Assembly (NCBI GenBank): GCA_000690595.2
Contig: JHUT02000013.1
Coordinates: 24,667 to 88,666, forward strand
From: Natrinema mahii
GTDB taxonomy: Archaea > Halobacteriota > Halobacteria > Halobacteriales > Natrialbaceae
DNA: 64,000 nucleotides
Direction: 5' to 3'
In this document: piece after piece, positions 8,997 to 16,712 of the stretch
Layout of the letters: each line of letters starts with the position of its first letter
Position numbering within the stretch: the first letter of the stretch is position 1
Program-made: the position numbers and the translations under genes
The notes under the pieces: generated by a model
Told to the model about the DNA's origin: nothing
Databases searched by the model: none
The model's input: only the letters and a program-made list of their open reading frames with translations

Positions 8997-9863
8997 TCAG
9001 GTGTCTCCGGAACCGGCCATCTCACCGGGGATGTCGACATCGTCCATCAACAAGACACGTCGTTCAGTATACTCGAGGCCGTTCTTGCGCTGCGTCCGCT
9101 TTTTGACTGCCAGCCTGCTCTTCGAGAGATCGAGCAACGCATCGATCGTTCGGGAGACCAATTTCTTCGCGTAGTCGTCGCTGATGCCCTTCTCCTGCCG
9201 TCGGATCCAGTGTTTCATATCTCCGGCGGTGACGTACTCTCGAACGCTTGTGCTCCCCTTCCGCCAGGGGTTGTCTCCAACCGCTGGATCGGTACGTGCC
9301 TTCCAGAGCTTTGCAGCGAGCCGTGACGGGAGCGACGATGTCGTCGCCCGGAGCATATCCTCGTCCATCTTCGCGAGCTGCTGGAGTGGAAGCAGATCTC
9401 CATACGAGAGGGAGACATCGCCACCACGCTCGAGTGGGTCGTCACTCTCGGGCAATCGGAAGTAGCTCTCACCGTTGTCTTTCTGGATGCGCTCGAGGCG
9501 ACCATCCACAACGTCGATCTCGCCTTCGTCGACGTGATCCTCCAAGAGGTGTGCACCCTTCTCGAGTTCGCGGGCTTGGAGTTCACCGACGCGGTCTTTG
9601 TTGGCGTTGAGTTTCTTCTCGTGGGCGTCTAATCGGGCCTCGATGGATGTCTGTGATTCTTCCAGGTCCTCGAGCCGTGCTTCGAGAACCTTGTTTTCCG
9701 TGTGGGCCTCCTTGAGTTCGGCTTCGAGGTGACCGATGCGGTCGTCCTTTTGGGAGAGTTCGTCTTCGAGGGTTGTGACACGCTCGTGAAGCCGCTCGAG
9801 TTCGTCGACGAGTGTTTGGAGTGTCTGTGCATCAGGGTCGGGACAGTCTGTGTTCGCGCTCAT
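8997..9863 (-). CDS. coiled-coil protein with C-terminal basic domain
   Basis: A 288-residue protein. Residues about 15-105 form a long heptad-rich coiled coil (LVDELERLHERVTTLEDELS and on). The C-terminal 130 residues contain a compact part (PLQQLAKMDEDMLRATTSSL, then SVREYVTAGDMKHWIRRQEK) that looks like a helical DNA-binding or adaptor domain. Proteins of this build are frequent on haloarchaeal plasmids and proviruses, but I know of no assigned function. It lies downstream of the 11051-10120 operon in the same direction, with a 256-nt gap. Start ATG 9863 is the first in frame. Confidence 0.75.
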   Translation of the reverse strand: MSANTDCPDPDAQTLQTLVDELERLHERVTTLEDELSQKDDRIGHLEAELKEAHTENKVLEARLEDLEESQTSIEARLDAHEKKLNANKDRVGELQARELEKGAHLLEDHVDEGEIDVVDGRLERIQKDNGESYFRLPESDDPLERGGDVSLSYGDLLPLQQLAKMDEDMLRATTSSLPSRLAAKLWKARTDPAVGDNPWRKGSTSVREYVTAGDMKHWIRRQEKGISDDYAKKLVSRTIDALLDLSKSRLAVKKRTQRKNGLEYTERRVLLMDDVDIPGEMAGSGDT

Positions 9864-10086
9864 TTGGTTCTGGATTCGGTGTCGTTATCGGGCGATTCGA
9901 CTCGCGCTGCTGGTCGATATCGGGAACGCTGGTCGAGCAGTAGACTACCAACTCGAGAGCCGTCGAGGGAGTGCAGTGGCCGTCTCCCTGAAAGACGTCT
10001 TCGTGTTCGAAAGTCCGGTGTCGGCCTATCAGGGTTAGTGGCTCCGTCTCGACTGGCGAGGCCGGTGGTCTACTGCACTGGATAAG
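9832..10086 (-). pseudogene. possible gene remnant without a start codon
   Basis: Between the two neighbouring minus-strand genes, one frame is open for 84 codons with strongly haloarchaeal third positions (for example TLIGRHRTFEHEDVFQGDG). It has no ATG, GTG or TTG until its middle, and it runs past the start of the coiled-coil gene before ending at 9832. It could be a truncated gene or a chance open frame. Confidence 0.25.
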
Positions 10087-10119
10087 TCAACGCGATCCCG
10101 AGGTGGTGTGCTGGATCAG

Positions 10120-10749
10120 CTAGCCACCCTCGGGTTGGAGTCGACAGTCATGGCTTGCCAGCGTGGTGAGCGAGTCGAACGGACACTCGCAGATATCGCA
10201 GTAATGGCTCTGCTCCGTGAGGAACGTCTCACGGTTCATGTGGCCGCCATCGGGCACGGCAGACTGTTTTTGATCGCTTTCACTGGAACCGTGCTCGCTG
10301 GGCCATTCCTGTACGTCAAGGTCGACTTCGGTAATCGGTTCGCGACCAGTTTCTCTCCAATCGCTATTGCGGCGTTCGTGTTCGATCCGCCAGGCTTCGC
10401 CACCGGTATCGGGGACAACCATCACCCGTCGGCGACGGCCGTTGATCGTCGTGTACTCGAACACGAATTCGACGGTCGTCTCGGTGGGCAGGTCACAGCC
10501 GCCGTCGGTTGCAAGACGTGGGTCGTCATCGGCATCGACGAATAGAATTCCGTCCTCGGTCTCGAGAGTGTTGGCTTGGGTATCGTCGTCGGCGATAATG
10601 ATCTCTGAGCCGTCAGTCGCTTCGATGTCGCCCGGTTCGTAGCCGGCGACGGCGCGGGCCTCCGCTCGCAGGCGCATCTCGCGAGCGCCTTTGCGCTCGA
10701 GTTGTTCGGCACGCTTTAGGACAGCTTCGTGGTCGGTGACCATCGTCAT
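10120..10749 (-). CDS. haloarchaeal protein with C-terminal C2H2-like zinc finger
   Basis: A 209-residue acidic protein. The C-terminus YCDICECPFDSLTTLASHDC has the spacing C-x2-C-x10-H-x-C of a single C2H2/C2HC zinc finger. The middle (TTVEFVFEYTTINGRRRRVM, WRIEHERR) looks like a beta-rich domain, and residues 15-60 are helical. Its ATG overlaps the TGA of the upstream gene in an ATGA, so translation is coupled. It is probably a plasmid or provirus regulator; the DNA-binding role is inferred from the finger. Confidence 0.7.
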   Translation of the reverse strand: MTMVTDHEAVLKRAEQLERKGAREMRLRAEARAVAGYEPGDIEATDGSEIIIADDDTQANTLETEDGILFVDADDDPRLATDGGCDLPTETTVEFVFEYTTINGRRRRVMVVPDTGGEAWRIEHERRNSDWRETGREPITEVDLDVQEWPSEHGSSESDQKQSAVPDGGHMNRETFLTEQSHYCDICECPFDSLTTLASHDCRLQPEGG

Positions 10750-11051
10750 TGGTCGCCCACCTCGACAGCGCCGACGATCGCGTCAGCCATCGTCTTGAAC
10801 AGGTACTGCACTTCGAAGCCGCCGCGACGGTCAGCGATGTAGTCGATCCAGTCGTCGATCGTCTTCTCAACGTCCTCGAGGTCGTATCGGACGGTGCGCT
10901 CGCCGTTCTCGACAACATGAACGGACTCGTCGATCGTCCGGTAGACGTGGTGTGCGCCCTCGTTGTCGACGCCGACAGGGATGTAGTCGTCGCGTGGGTC
11001 GGTAGTCTGTGCTTCCGAAACCGTTTCGTGGGTCCGCGGTTGAACACTCAT
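10746..11051 (-). CDS. small haloarchaeal protein, first gene of operon
   Basis: A 101-residue protein starting MSVQPRTHETVSEAQTTDPR. The frame extends upstream to 11153, but that part is basic and unlike the rest, so ATG 11051 is preferred. The core DDYIPVGVDNEGAHHVYRTI followed by RTVRYDLEDVEKTIDDWIDY is a small alpha/beta domain I do not recognise. It lies divergently opposite the winged-helix regulator at 11226 and shares its control region. Confidence 0.65.
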   Translation of the reverse strand: MSVQPRTHETVSEAQTTDPRDDYIPVGVDNEGAHHVYRTIDESVHVVENGERTVRYDLEDVEKTIDDWIDYIADRRGGFEVQYLFKTMADAIVGAVEVGDQ

Positions 11052-11159
11052 TGTCCTTCTTGCCTGGAGGACGCAGGTCGGCTGCTCCAACAGCCGGCCG
11101 AGAATCGGTTTTCCCAGCCCCCTGCGCCTCACAGCTACTACTCTATCAGCCAATCTATT

Positions 11160-11194
11160 AAACCTATTGGTTGTAGGTTATCACCAGTAGGTTT
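11160..11194. promoter_or_regulatory. operator candidate between divergent genes
   Basis: AACCTA (11161-11166) and TAGGTT (11174-11179) form an inverted repeat with a 7-nt spacer, and a second TAGGTT follows 14 nt later (11188-11193). The minus-strand TTTAATAG at 11155-11162 could be the TATA box of the leftward operon. A winged-helix regulator encoded 30 nt away is the likely binder. Confidence 0.5.
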
Positions 11195-11225
11195 TTGGCA
11201 ATCGCCATCAACTTATCATACACCG

Positions 11226-11468
11226 ATGAGTATAGCAACCAAATCCATGGACGCAAACGATATGCGCGACGCTGATTGGGAAATCCTCAACGTGCTTCGC
11301 GAAGGGCGTGCAAATGCACCGCTTATCGCCGAAGAAACGGGCTACTCTTCGCAGTACGTCCGAGAGCGACTTGGGCGTCTGAAACAGGATGATATCGTCA
11401 AGCCACTGGGGCATGGCATCTATGAGATCAACGAAGACCAAGTGCCGGAGCGTAATCACGATGAGTAA
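11226..11468 (+). CDS. PhiH1-repressor-like winged-helix regulator
   Basis: An 80-residue protein. From ATG 11247, MDANDMRDADWEILNVLREG starts a winged helix-turn-helix; recognition helix around EETGYSSQYVRERLGRLKQD and wing DIVKPLGHGIYEIN. This is the build of the small PhiH1-repressor-like regulators common in haloarchaeal plasmids and proviruses. ATG 11226 adds seven residues, and either start is possible. It is transcribed away from the 11051-10120 operon across repeats at 11160-11194, so it probably represses that operon and itself. Its stop codon touches the decayed GHKL fragment, which marks a recombination joint. Confidence 0.75.
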   Translation: MSIATKSMDANDMRDADWEILNVLREGRANAPLIAEETGYSSQYVRERLGRLKQDDIVKPLGHGIYEINEDQVPERNHDE

Positions 11469-12060
11469 CTGAACTTTGCCCGCAACGATATCCAGTCCGG
11501 CTGTGATCGCTGGCAGCGGATCGACAACGCCCTCAAGCAAGCACGTGATGATCGTATGCCGATGTTTCGGACGCCCGGCTGACTGCTGAGAGTCGGAAGG
11601 TAATGGTCGAGGCGATGGCATCTGAGTCATCGGATAAGCAGTGGGCCGATCGCAAACTGTTCAAGTTGACAACCGAGTCCCTCATCAACCTCAAAGAGAT
11701 CCGAGCAGCCTCGGAAGTTAGGTGGGTTGGCGGATCCCAAAAAGGAACAGACCAGTTCGTCAAACGCGGCTACGTCGTCCTCAATATAAGTGATTCAGCG
11801 ACGCAGCGGCTTCGCAATCTCGCCACCGACGAAGATACATCAATAGCGGTGCCAGAGACGTTCGATGTTGGCGAGCAAGCAGAGTCAGAGGGAGTCTGGA
11901 CAGGCTATCATCGCAACGAGGACGAATCGCAGTTGAACGCTGATCAGCAGCGGTATCTTTGCTTCGCACGAGAGCTTGGAATTGAGCGAGATGTGTACTA
12001 TGGCGAGGCAAGTGCCGATGCCTGGACCGACGGCAGGACGTACATCGTGATCACTGACTC
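11469..12060 (+). pseudogene. decayed copy of GHKL-ATPase gene segment
   Basis: From CTGAACTTTGCCCGC onward the sequence follows bases 3123-3736 of the GHKL/peptidase gene with frequent substitutions, small deletions and a frameshift near 11560. The copy begins in the middle of that gene, exactly after the regulator stop codon, and ends abruptly at 12060 (GTGATCACTGACTC), before the HExxH site. An open part (11603-12060) still reads in the original frame. It is a remnant, without the GHKL ATP site or the peptidase site. Confidence 0.85.
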
Positions 12061-12131
12061 TGAGCGGCGCAGAGAGACAGATACCGTAGGTATTCCTGAA
12101 CGCAGCAAAGCGTCACTGCAGGCCGGTCTCA

Positions 12132-12175
12132 AGTTCGTCGACAGCCTCCTTCGAGTTTGACATCACGCACAAAGG
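12132..12175. repeat. 44-bp direct repeat, copy 2
   Basis: Matches 4515-4558 at 41 of 44 positions. It lies 72 nt after the end of the decayed GHKL copy. In copy 1 the distance from the equivalent GHKL position is longer, so an internal deletion probably brought them together. Confidence 0.6.
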
Positions 12176-12262
12176 GACGGTGACAGTTTTCGTGAGAATT
12201 ACTTGGGGGAAGAACCTGATCATCTCGCAGTCGAGATGATGGATGAGGCAGGGCTTAGATAA
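12161..12262 (+). pseudogene. possible 3' gene fragment
   Basis: The plus frame reads RDGDSFRENYLGEEPDHLAV then EMMDEAGLR and TAA at 12260. It looks like the end of a coding sequence but has no start and is cut at the 44-bp repeat. I do not recognise it. Confidence 0.25.
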
Positions 12263-12266
12263 CCGG

Positions 12267-12656
12267 CTACTTTTCGAAGAGCATACTTTTCACCAGCGTT
12301 GCGACGAACACGACCCCCGAAATGATTCCGAGGATAGCAGTCTTGATCCCGGCAGCCAACAGTGCTACGGCGTATCGTCCGTATCGATAGTCGGAGTGCC
12401 AGAGGTCACTAAACACCCCAACTACGAATTGGGCTACTGTTGCTAACCCATCGAAGATTAGCACGTAGAGGACGCTGTAGATCGCTGATCCCGTTCGATG
12501 GATGAAGATGTATATGAGTGATTCTCCGGTACGAGTGTAGTCTCGGGTGAAAGGGCGGGTCATGCGACTGCCACTCCAAGGGTCTCGACACCAGCCAAGG
12601 AACGATGAGACTCTTCGCTTGATTAGGTCGATCACGGCCCAAAGCAATCCAAACAT
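12267..12656 (-). CDS. small membrane protein
   Basis: A 129-residue protein starting MFGLLWAVIDLIKRRV. There are about three hydrophobic stretches: the N-terminus, IYSVLYVLIFDGLATVAQFV and ALLAAGIKTAILGIISGVVF. The frame is open to 12704, but ATG 12656 lies about 29 nt from TATA-like TTTACATTA (12681-12689), which supports it. It stands alone between the remnant region and the 12.9-kb operon. Function unknown. Confidence 0.6.
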   Translation of the reverse strand: MFGLLWAVIDLIKRRVSSFLGWCRDPWSGSRMTRPFTRDYTRTGESLIYIFIHRTGSAIYSVLYVLIFDGLATVAQFVVGVFSDLWHSDYRYGRYAVALLAAGIKTAILGIISGVVFVATLVKSMLFEK

Positions 12657-12880
12657 TGTACTTCTGAGTATATGTCGGTGGTAATGTAAATCTGTGTAGC
12701 ACACTATTTTTGAGCCTGTAACACACTCAGGATGACAAAGAGAGTTTCCCTCCGGAAGCCAGTTTAACTAATCTCCCGATTTATGACGAGAGAACTCCAG
12801 ACACGGCGAGTTTCTACTTTCGCTCCGAATGGGGAACTAATATACGCCCCGATGTAGCACATTCAACAAACAACGCTGTC

Positions 12881-12886
12881 GGAGGT
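12881..12886 (+). promoter_or_regulatory. Shine-Dalgarno of the 12894 gene
   Basis: GGAGGT seven nt before ATG 12894, a canonical site in a window where most transcripts look leaderless. A TATA-like CTAATATAC at 12835-12843 implies a transcript start near 12866, hence a short leader that contains this site. Confidence 0.6.
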
Positions 12887-12893
12887 ACCCCAA

Positions 12894-13991
12894 ATGCACA
12901 TACCCGAAGGACAATACAATCTCAAAGAATTCTGCCGAGTCATCTTTGACTCGCCAGAGCGTGTCCTAGAAGGGTACCACGGCCAACGCATCAAATCGTT
13001 TCTCTATCTCTCCGACGACGGCTGGAAAGACTACCTCGACGAACACTACGAAACCAAAGAACTCGGTGACATCACGAAGTTCGTCGGCGAGTACCGAAAC
13101 CGAAAGGGTACAGAGCAGCCTGCCAGATTCTACGTTGGAGAGTATAAAGACGATCTCCAGATGGTCGTCACCGCCGAAACTGAAGAAGCCATTCGACAAG
13201 CTCTCCGTCCAGTCTCGGAACATAGCGACTGTCTGTCGCCGATGCCGATTATGACCGAGGACTTCCAGACGATGAACGAAATTGTCCTCAATACCTACGA
13301 GGACATGCGGATTTCTGAATTTAATTCGAAGCGCGTTCCAAGCTTGGCAGATGCCCGAACTCGACCGGATGTCGATCGTGAAATCGAATACAAAGGAATT
13401 GATGGCAGAGACCGGCTTGACGAGTTCCGTGAGGAATACGGTGTGGTTCCCACCCGTATCCAGTATGAACACGAGAACGTCTCCATCAGGATCGACACAT
13501 CCGGAAAGTTCACCTTAGAGACCGTCAACCAAGAGAGCTTCAACATCCTATTTGAGCTGCTGAGTGAGGTTGTCGTGAATGTTCTTGAGCTATTGGACGT
13601 GGCGAATCAGATCAAGTTCAAGAAACGGGAGGTGGTGCCGGGAAACTTGAAAGTGCAGGTGCCGGAAGTGAGTTCTGGTGAAATAGATTTTGACCAACAA
13701 GTGTCGTTGATGCAGGCCGAGAATTTTATCAAAGGAACGAAGAATAGCAATGATCTGAATTTCAGCTTCACGGACGTTACGAAACAGGCTGGGTCGTTGG
13801 ACTTCTCTGCGCAGGTAACCGACGAGAATCGAGGATCGTTGTTCAATGTCAGCGCGACCGAAGAGTCAATGCGGATTGTCCCAAAACAGAACTGTTCGTT
13901 CCCATCACTCGTCGAGTTCTATCTGGCCGTGATTCAGTTGTTGGATGGTGGCGCTGAAATGCGTCTCTATGAGTCTCAGACGGCAGCATAA
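12894..13991 (+). CDS. unknown protein, partner of PD-(D/E)XK nuclease
   Basis: A 365-residue protein with clear Shine-Dalgarno and TATA signals. The first half is alpha/beta (MHIPEGQYNLKEFCRVIFDS), and residues 225-345 look beta-rich (GNLKVQVPEVSSGEIDFDQQ). There is no membrane segment, NTP-binding motif or zinc site. I recognise no family. Only 3 nt separate it from the nuclease-like gene downstream, so the two are one operon. By analogy with known two-gene defence pairs it could sense or regulate the nuclease, but nothing in the sequence proves this. Confidence 0.75.
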   Translation: MHIPEGQYNLKEFCRVIFDSPERVLEGYHGQRIKSFLYLSDDGWKDYLDEHYETKELGDITKFVGEYRNRKGTEQPARFYVGEYKDDLQMVVTAETEEAIRQALRPVSEHSDCLSPMPIMTEDFQTMNEIVLNTYEDMRISEFNSKRVPSLADARTRPDVDREIEYKGIDGRDRLDEFREEYGVVPTRIQYEHENVSIRIDTSGKFTLETVNQESFNILFELLSEVVVNVLELLDVANQIKFKKREVVPGNLKVQVPEVSSGEIDFDQQVSLMQAENFIKGTKNSNDLNFSFTDVTKQAGSLDFSAQVTDENRGSLFNVSATEESMRIVPKQNCSFPSLVEFYLAVIQLLDGGAEMRLYESQTAA

Positions 13992-13994
13992 CAC

Positions 13995-15122
13995 ATGACG
14001 AATGTTGACCCTCCTAAATCGGTGCCGGAGGGTCAAGAAACGAAGTATCGCGGGTTGTACGGCAAGTGCATCGAGCACAAACTCGACGTATTTCCGGAAC
14101 AGTCTAAGCGTGAAGACCTTCGGAAGGAAATAGATGTTCAGCGCCAGCACCGAAAACTGATCAGTTACTCCATTTTCCCGTTCGTACAGGATCGTCCAGC
14201 TGGGTATAAATTCTTCACCGCGGAACCGCTAGAGGAGCTTGGTGTGCCGAACTTTGATTTCCTCCTGTGGAACTTGGATGGGAGTGTAATTTTCGGAGAG
14301 GCAAAATCGTCGATTCCAAACAGCGCTGAGTCGGTCGTGAATCAGCTCAAAGAGCGTAAGCAGATCGCTGAAGAGCACAAGGAGTACATTGAGGAGGAAT
14401 ACCTGGGGAACGAAATTGACCATATGGAGTTCGTGCTATCAACGTACGCCAACCATGGCGATAAGATTGCGAAGGCCATTATCGAGGAGGGCGCGAAGTT
14501 CATTACATGGGTCGTAGATGCCTATTACGACACGTTATGGGTTCGACAGGCACGGCCGACATCTTTCCCAGACAACTTGGAGGCTGAAGAGCCAGATGCG
14601 ATGCTTCAGGAGTTGGAGCGACGGCATACACACGATATGGCGGCGCTAAATGGTGAGTTAGACCGGGTGACGACAAGTTTTGGGCAGGCAGATGTCTTAC
14701 CGACTGCGATTATCGTGGATCAGCTGCGGGTAGTGGTACAGGCTCGTCGTGTCGAGGGGCGACATCCATGCGTCGATCGTGCAGACATTGAGGAATACGT
14801 CTCGAATAGCTCACTGAACTACACTGAGGAACGTGTGACGGGTATTGTTGATGACTTGATTGGGGCTGGTAAACGAATCAATTTCCTATCTGAGTGGGAC
14901 GATGAGCGTGCTGATCTGAAGGTAGTCTCAAACTATACAGCAAAAGATGATTTGGAGACGATTCTTGAGGACAAGTGGATTGATTGGCGGATTGAGGATA
15001 TGAAGGAAGACTTGCGTGATGAGTGTGAGGAGCGGGTGACTGCTGAGCTTGGCAAACAAAAGCAACTCAACGAGTACGGTGTAGGGGTACCAGATAGTGA
15101 AGTAGAAGAAAATTTGGAGTGA
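13995..15122 (+). CDS. predicted PD-(D/E)XK nuclease
   Basis: A 375-residue protein. VPNFDFLLWNLDGSVIFGEA followed by KSS gives the restriction-endonuclease-like signature: Asp88, then Glu102-x-Lys104 at the end of the next strand. After it come a helix with Gln/Lys (SAESVVNQLKERKQIAEEHK) and a strand FVLSTYANHG, as in this fold. The C-terminal 170 residues are helical and charged (DIEEYVSNSSLNYTEERVTG looks winged-helix-like). It is cotranscribed with the unknown 12894 gene. Predicted to cut nucleic acid with a divalent metal. A defence role is inferred from the pairing and from the accessory setting. Confidence 0.75.
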   Translation: MTNVDPPKSVPEGQETKYRGLYGKCIEHKLDVFPEQSKREDLRKEIDVQRQHRKLISYSIFPFVQDRPAGYKFFTAEPLEELGVPNFDFLLWNLDGSVIFGEAKSSIPNSAESVVNQLKERKQIAEEHKEYIEEEYLGNEIDHMEFVLSTYANHGDKIAKAIIEEGAKFITWVVDAYYDTLWVRQARPTSFPDNLEAEEPDAMLQELERRHTHDMAALNGELDRVTTSFGQADVLPTAIIVDQLRVVVQARRVEGRHPCVDRADIEEYVSNSSLNYTEERVTGIVDDLIGAGKRINFLSEWDDERADLKVVSNYTAKDDLETILEDKWIDWRIEDMKEDLRDECEERVTAELGKQKQLNEYGVGVPDSEVEENLE

Positions 15123-15350
15123 CTACAGTTCTGGTAGAGAATGTAGAAATACTCCCGCGTCAGCCGTGCCGTTTTTTGAAGAACTCTTGTTGATCTTCCA
15201 CACATAGCCATTCGTCTCCTGGCCCGCGTACTGCGTCGCGTTCGAACGCCTGATCTTCAGCTGAATTCCATGTATAGAAGAAGCTGGCAGAAACAGGCAT
15301 CGACTCGAAGAAGACCTCTCGCCGCGTTTCAACTAACGGACCTACTACCG

Positions 15351-15590
15351 CTACAGTTCGACCTGATCGATGAACTCGACAGTGTCTTCGAGAACCGATT
15401 CGACCGCTTCGCGTTCATCGGGATTGGTCTGCAGCGTGTCGAGGTAGCCGTAGTCGTGCGCCAGGTTGTTCCGATACTCCACGACCGTTTTCAGAGTGCC
15501 CTGATACTGGTCGAACAGGTCGAGGACAAACGCCATGTGCCGGTACCGGCCAAGCCCGTCATTGCCGTACAGATCTTCGAACTGGTCCAT
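15351..15590 (-). CDS. HEPN-like small protein, probably truncated
   Basis: A 79-residue frame starting MDQFEDLYGNDGLGRYRHMA. The segment KTVVEYRNNLAHDYGYLD contains R40-x4-H45, the catalytic signature of HEPN ribonucleases (as in DUF86-type toxins). Only three of the usual four helices are present; the first is missing, and a TAG lies 12 codons before the ATG, so it is likely a fragment. No nucleotidyltransferase antitoxin gene is next to it. The preceding 15123-15350 holds no gene I can support. Confidence 0.45.
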   Translation of the reverse strand: MDQFEDLYGNDGLGRYRHMAFVLDLFDQYQGTLKTVVEYRNNLAHDYGYLDTLQTNPDEREAVESVLEDTVEFIDQVEL

Positions 15591-15710
15591 AGTGATGTCG
15601 TACCAGGTTCTGTTGGTAACTCTCTATCGCTCCAAAACCCACAAAATTACTGTAGCGTATTAGAGTGGATGGAAAATATTAAGCGTCGATATAGCCTAGC
15701 TGAGTGTACG

Positions 15711-16712
15711 ATGACTGAGTACGTTTCGACCACGCCGGGGCTGTATCCGCTTCCGGACTGGGCGAAAGACGACCTTTCGCATCTCAAAGGCCACCAGAAA
15801 CACGACCTCATCAGCGGCGACGAGGGCGAGGAGATCACCGCGGTCTACGAGGAGGCCCGCGACGAAGTGATCGGCGTCCAGGAAGACGCCGGCCTCGACC
15901 GCATCGTCGAAGGCCAACTGCGCTGGGACGACATGCTCGCCCACCCGCTCGCAGTCGCTGACGCCGTCGAAACGCGCGGGATCGTCCGCTACTACGACAA
16001 CAACAACTTCTATCGCGAGCCCGTCGTCACCGACGACCTCGCGGCCACCGGTGACATCGCCTCGGAACTCGAGGCGGCGGCCGACCTGACCGACGGCACC
16101 CTTCAGGCCGTCCTCCCCGGCCCGTACTCGCTTGCCGACCTCGCGACCGACGAACACTACGGTGACGAAGCCGACTTCCTCGCTGCGATCGCTGACTTCC
16201 TCGCCGACGAGGCCGACGCCTTCCACGATGTCGAGACGCTATTCTTGCTCGAGCCCTCGCTGGTCGAGAACGCACCCGCAGACGGCCACGACGAACGCGC
16301 GAGCGAAGCGATCGATCAGGTCGCCGGCGCGGTCGACGCCGACGTCGTCGTCCACCCCTACTGGGGCGCACTCGAGGAGAAGGTCTACGCCCATCTGCTC
16401 GACGCCGACATCGACGCCGTCGGCTTCGACTTCGTCTCGAATCAGGACGACAACCTCTACAACATCCAGGAGTACGGCGCAACCGACGATATCGCACTCG
16501 GGCTCGCTGACGGCCAGAACACCCTCGTCGAAGACCCCGAAGCGATCCGCGACCGCGTCGAGTGGGTCGAGGGACAGCTGCCGACGGCTGACTTCGAGAC
16601 AGTCTACCTGACAACGAACACGGAGACGTTCTACCTGCCATACGCAAAGTACGTCGAGAAACTCGAGGTCCTTGCGGAAGCCGCAGACCTCGCGGAGGTG
16701 ACCCCAGCATGA
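15711..16712 (+). CDS. MetE-family protein, N-terminal-type paralogue
   Basis: A 333-residue protein from ATG 15711 (MTEYVSTTPGLYPLPDWAKD). It has the TIM-barrel layout of cobalamin-independent methionine synthase and its archaeal relatives (LPGPYSLADLATDE, LFLLEPSLVEN, VVVHPYWGAL, AVGFDFVSN), but the zinc-binding His-x-Cys is replaced by HPYWG, so it probably has no own methyl transfer. It overlaps the next gene by 4 nt (ATGA). In haloarchaea such a gene often precedes the true metE, and the two products are thought to act together. Its codon use is very GC-rich, as in chromosomal housekeeping genes. The open frame upstream to 15270 is not coding-like. Confidence 0.85.
   Translation: MTEYVSTTPGLYPLPDWAKDDLSHLKGHQKHDLISGDEGEEITAVYEEARDEVIGVQEDAGLDRIVEGQLRWDDMLAHPLAVADAVETRGIVRYYDNNNFYREPVVTDDLAATGDIASELEAAADLTDGTLQAVLPGPYSLADLATDEHYGDEADFLAAIADFLADEADAFHDVETLFLLEPSLVENAPADGHDERASEAIDQVAGAVDADVVVHPYWGALEEKVYAHLLDADIDAVGFDFVSNQDDNLYNIQEYGATDDIALGLADGQNTLVEDPEAIRDRVEWVEGQLPTADFETVYLTTNTETFYLPYAKYVEKLEVLAEAADLAEVTPA

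Noticed and set aside
10108..10545. 145-codon plus frame opposite the zinc-finger gene
   Set aside because: The minus-strand gene has a zinc-finger motif and ATGA coupling, while this frame has neither.
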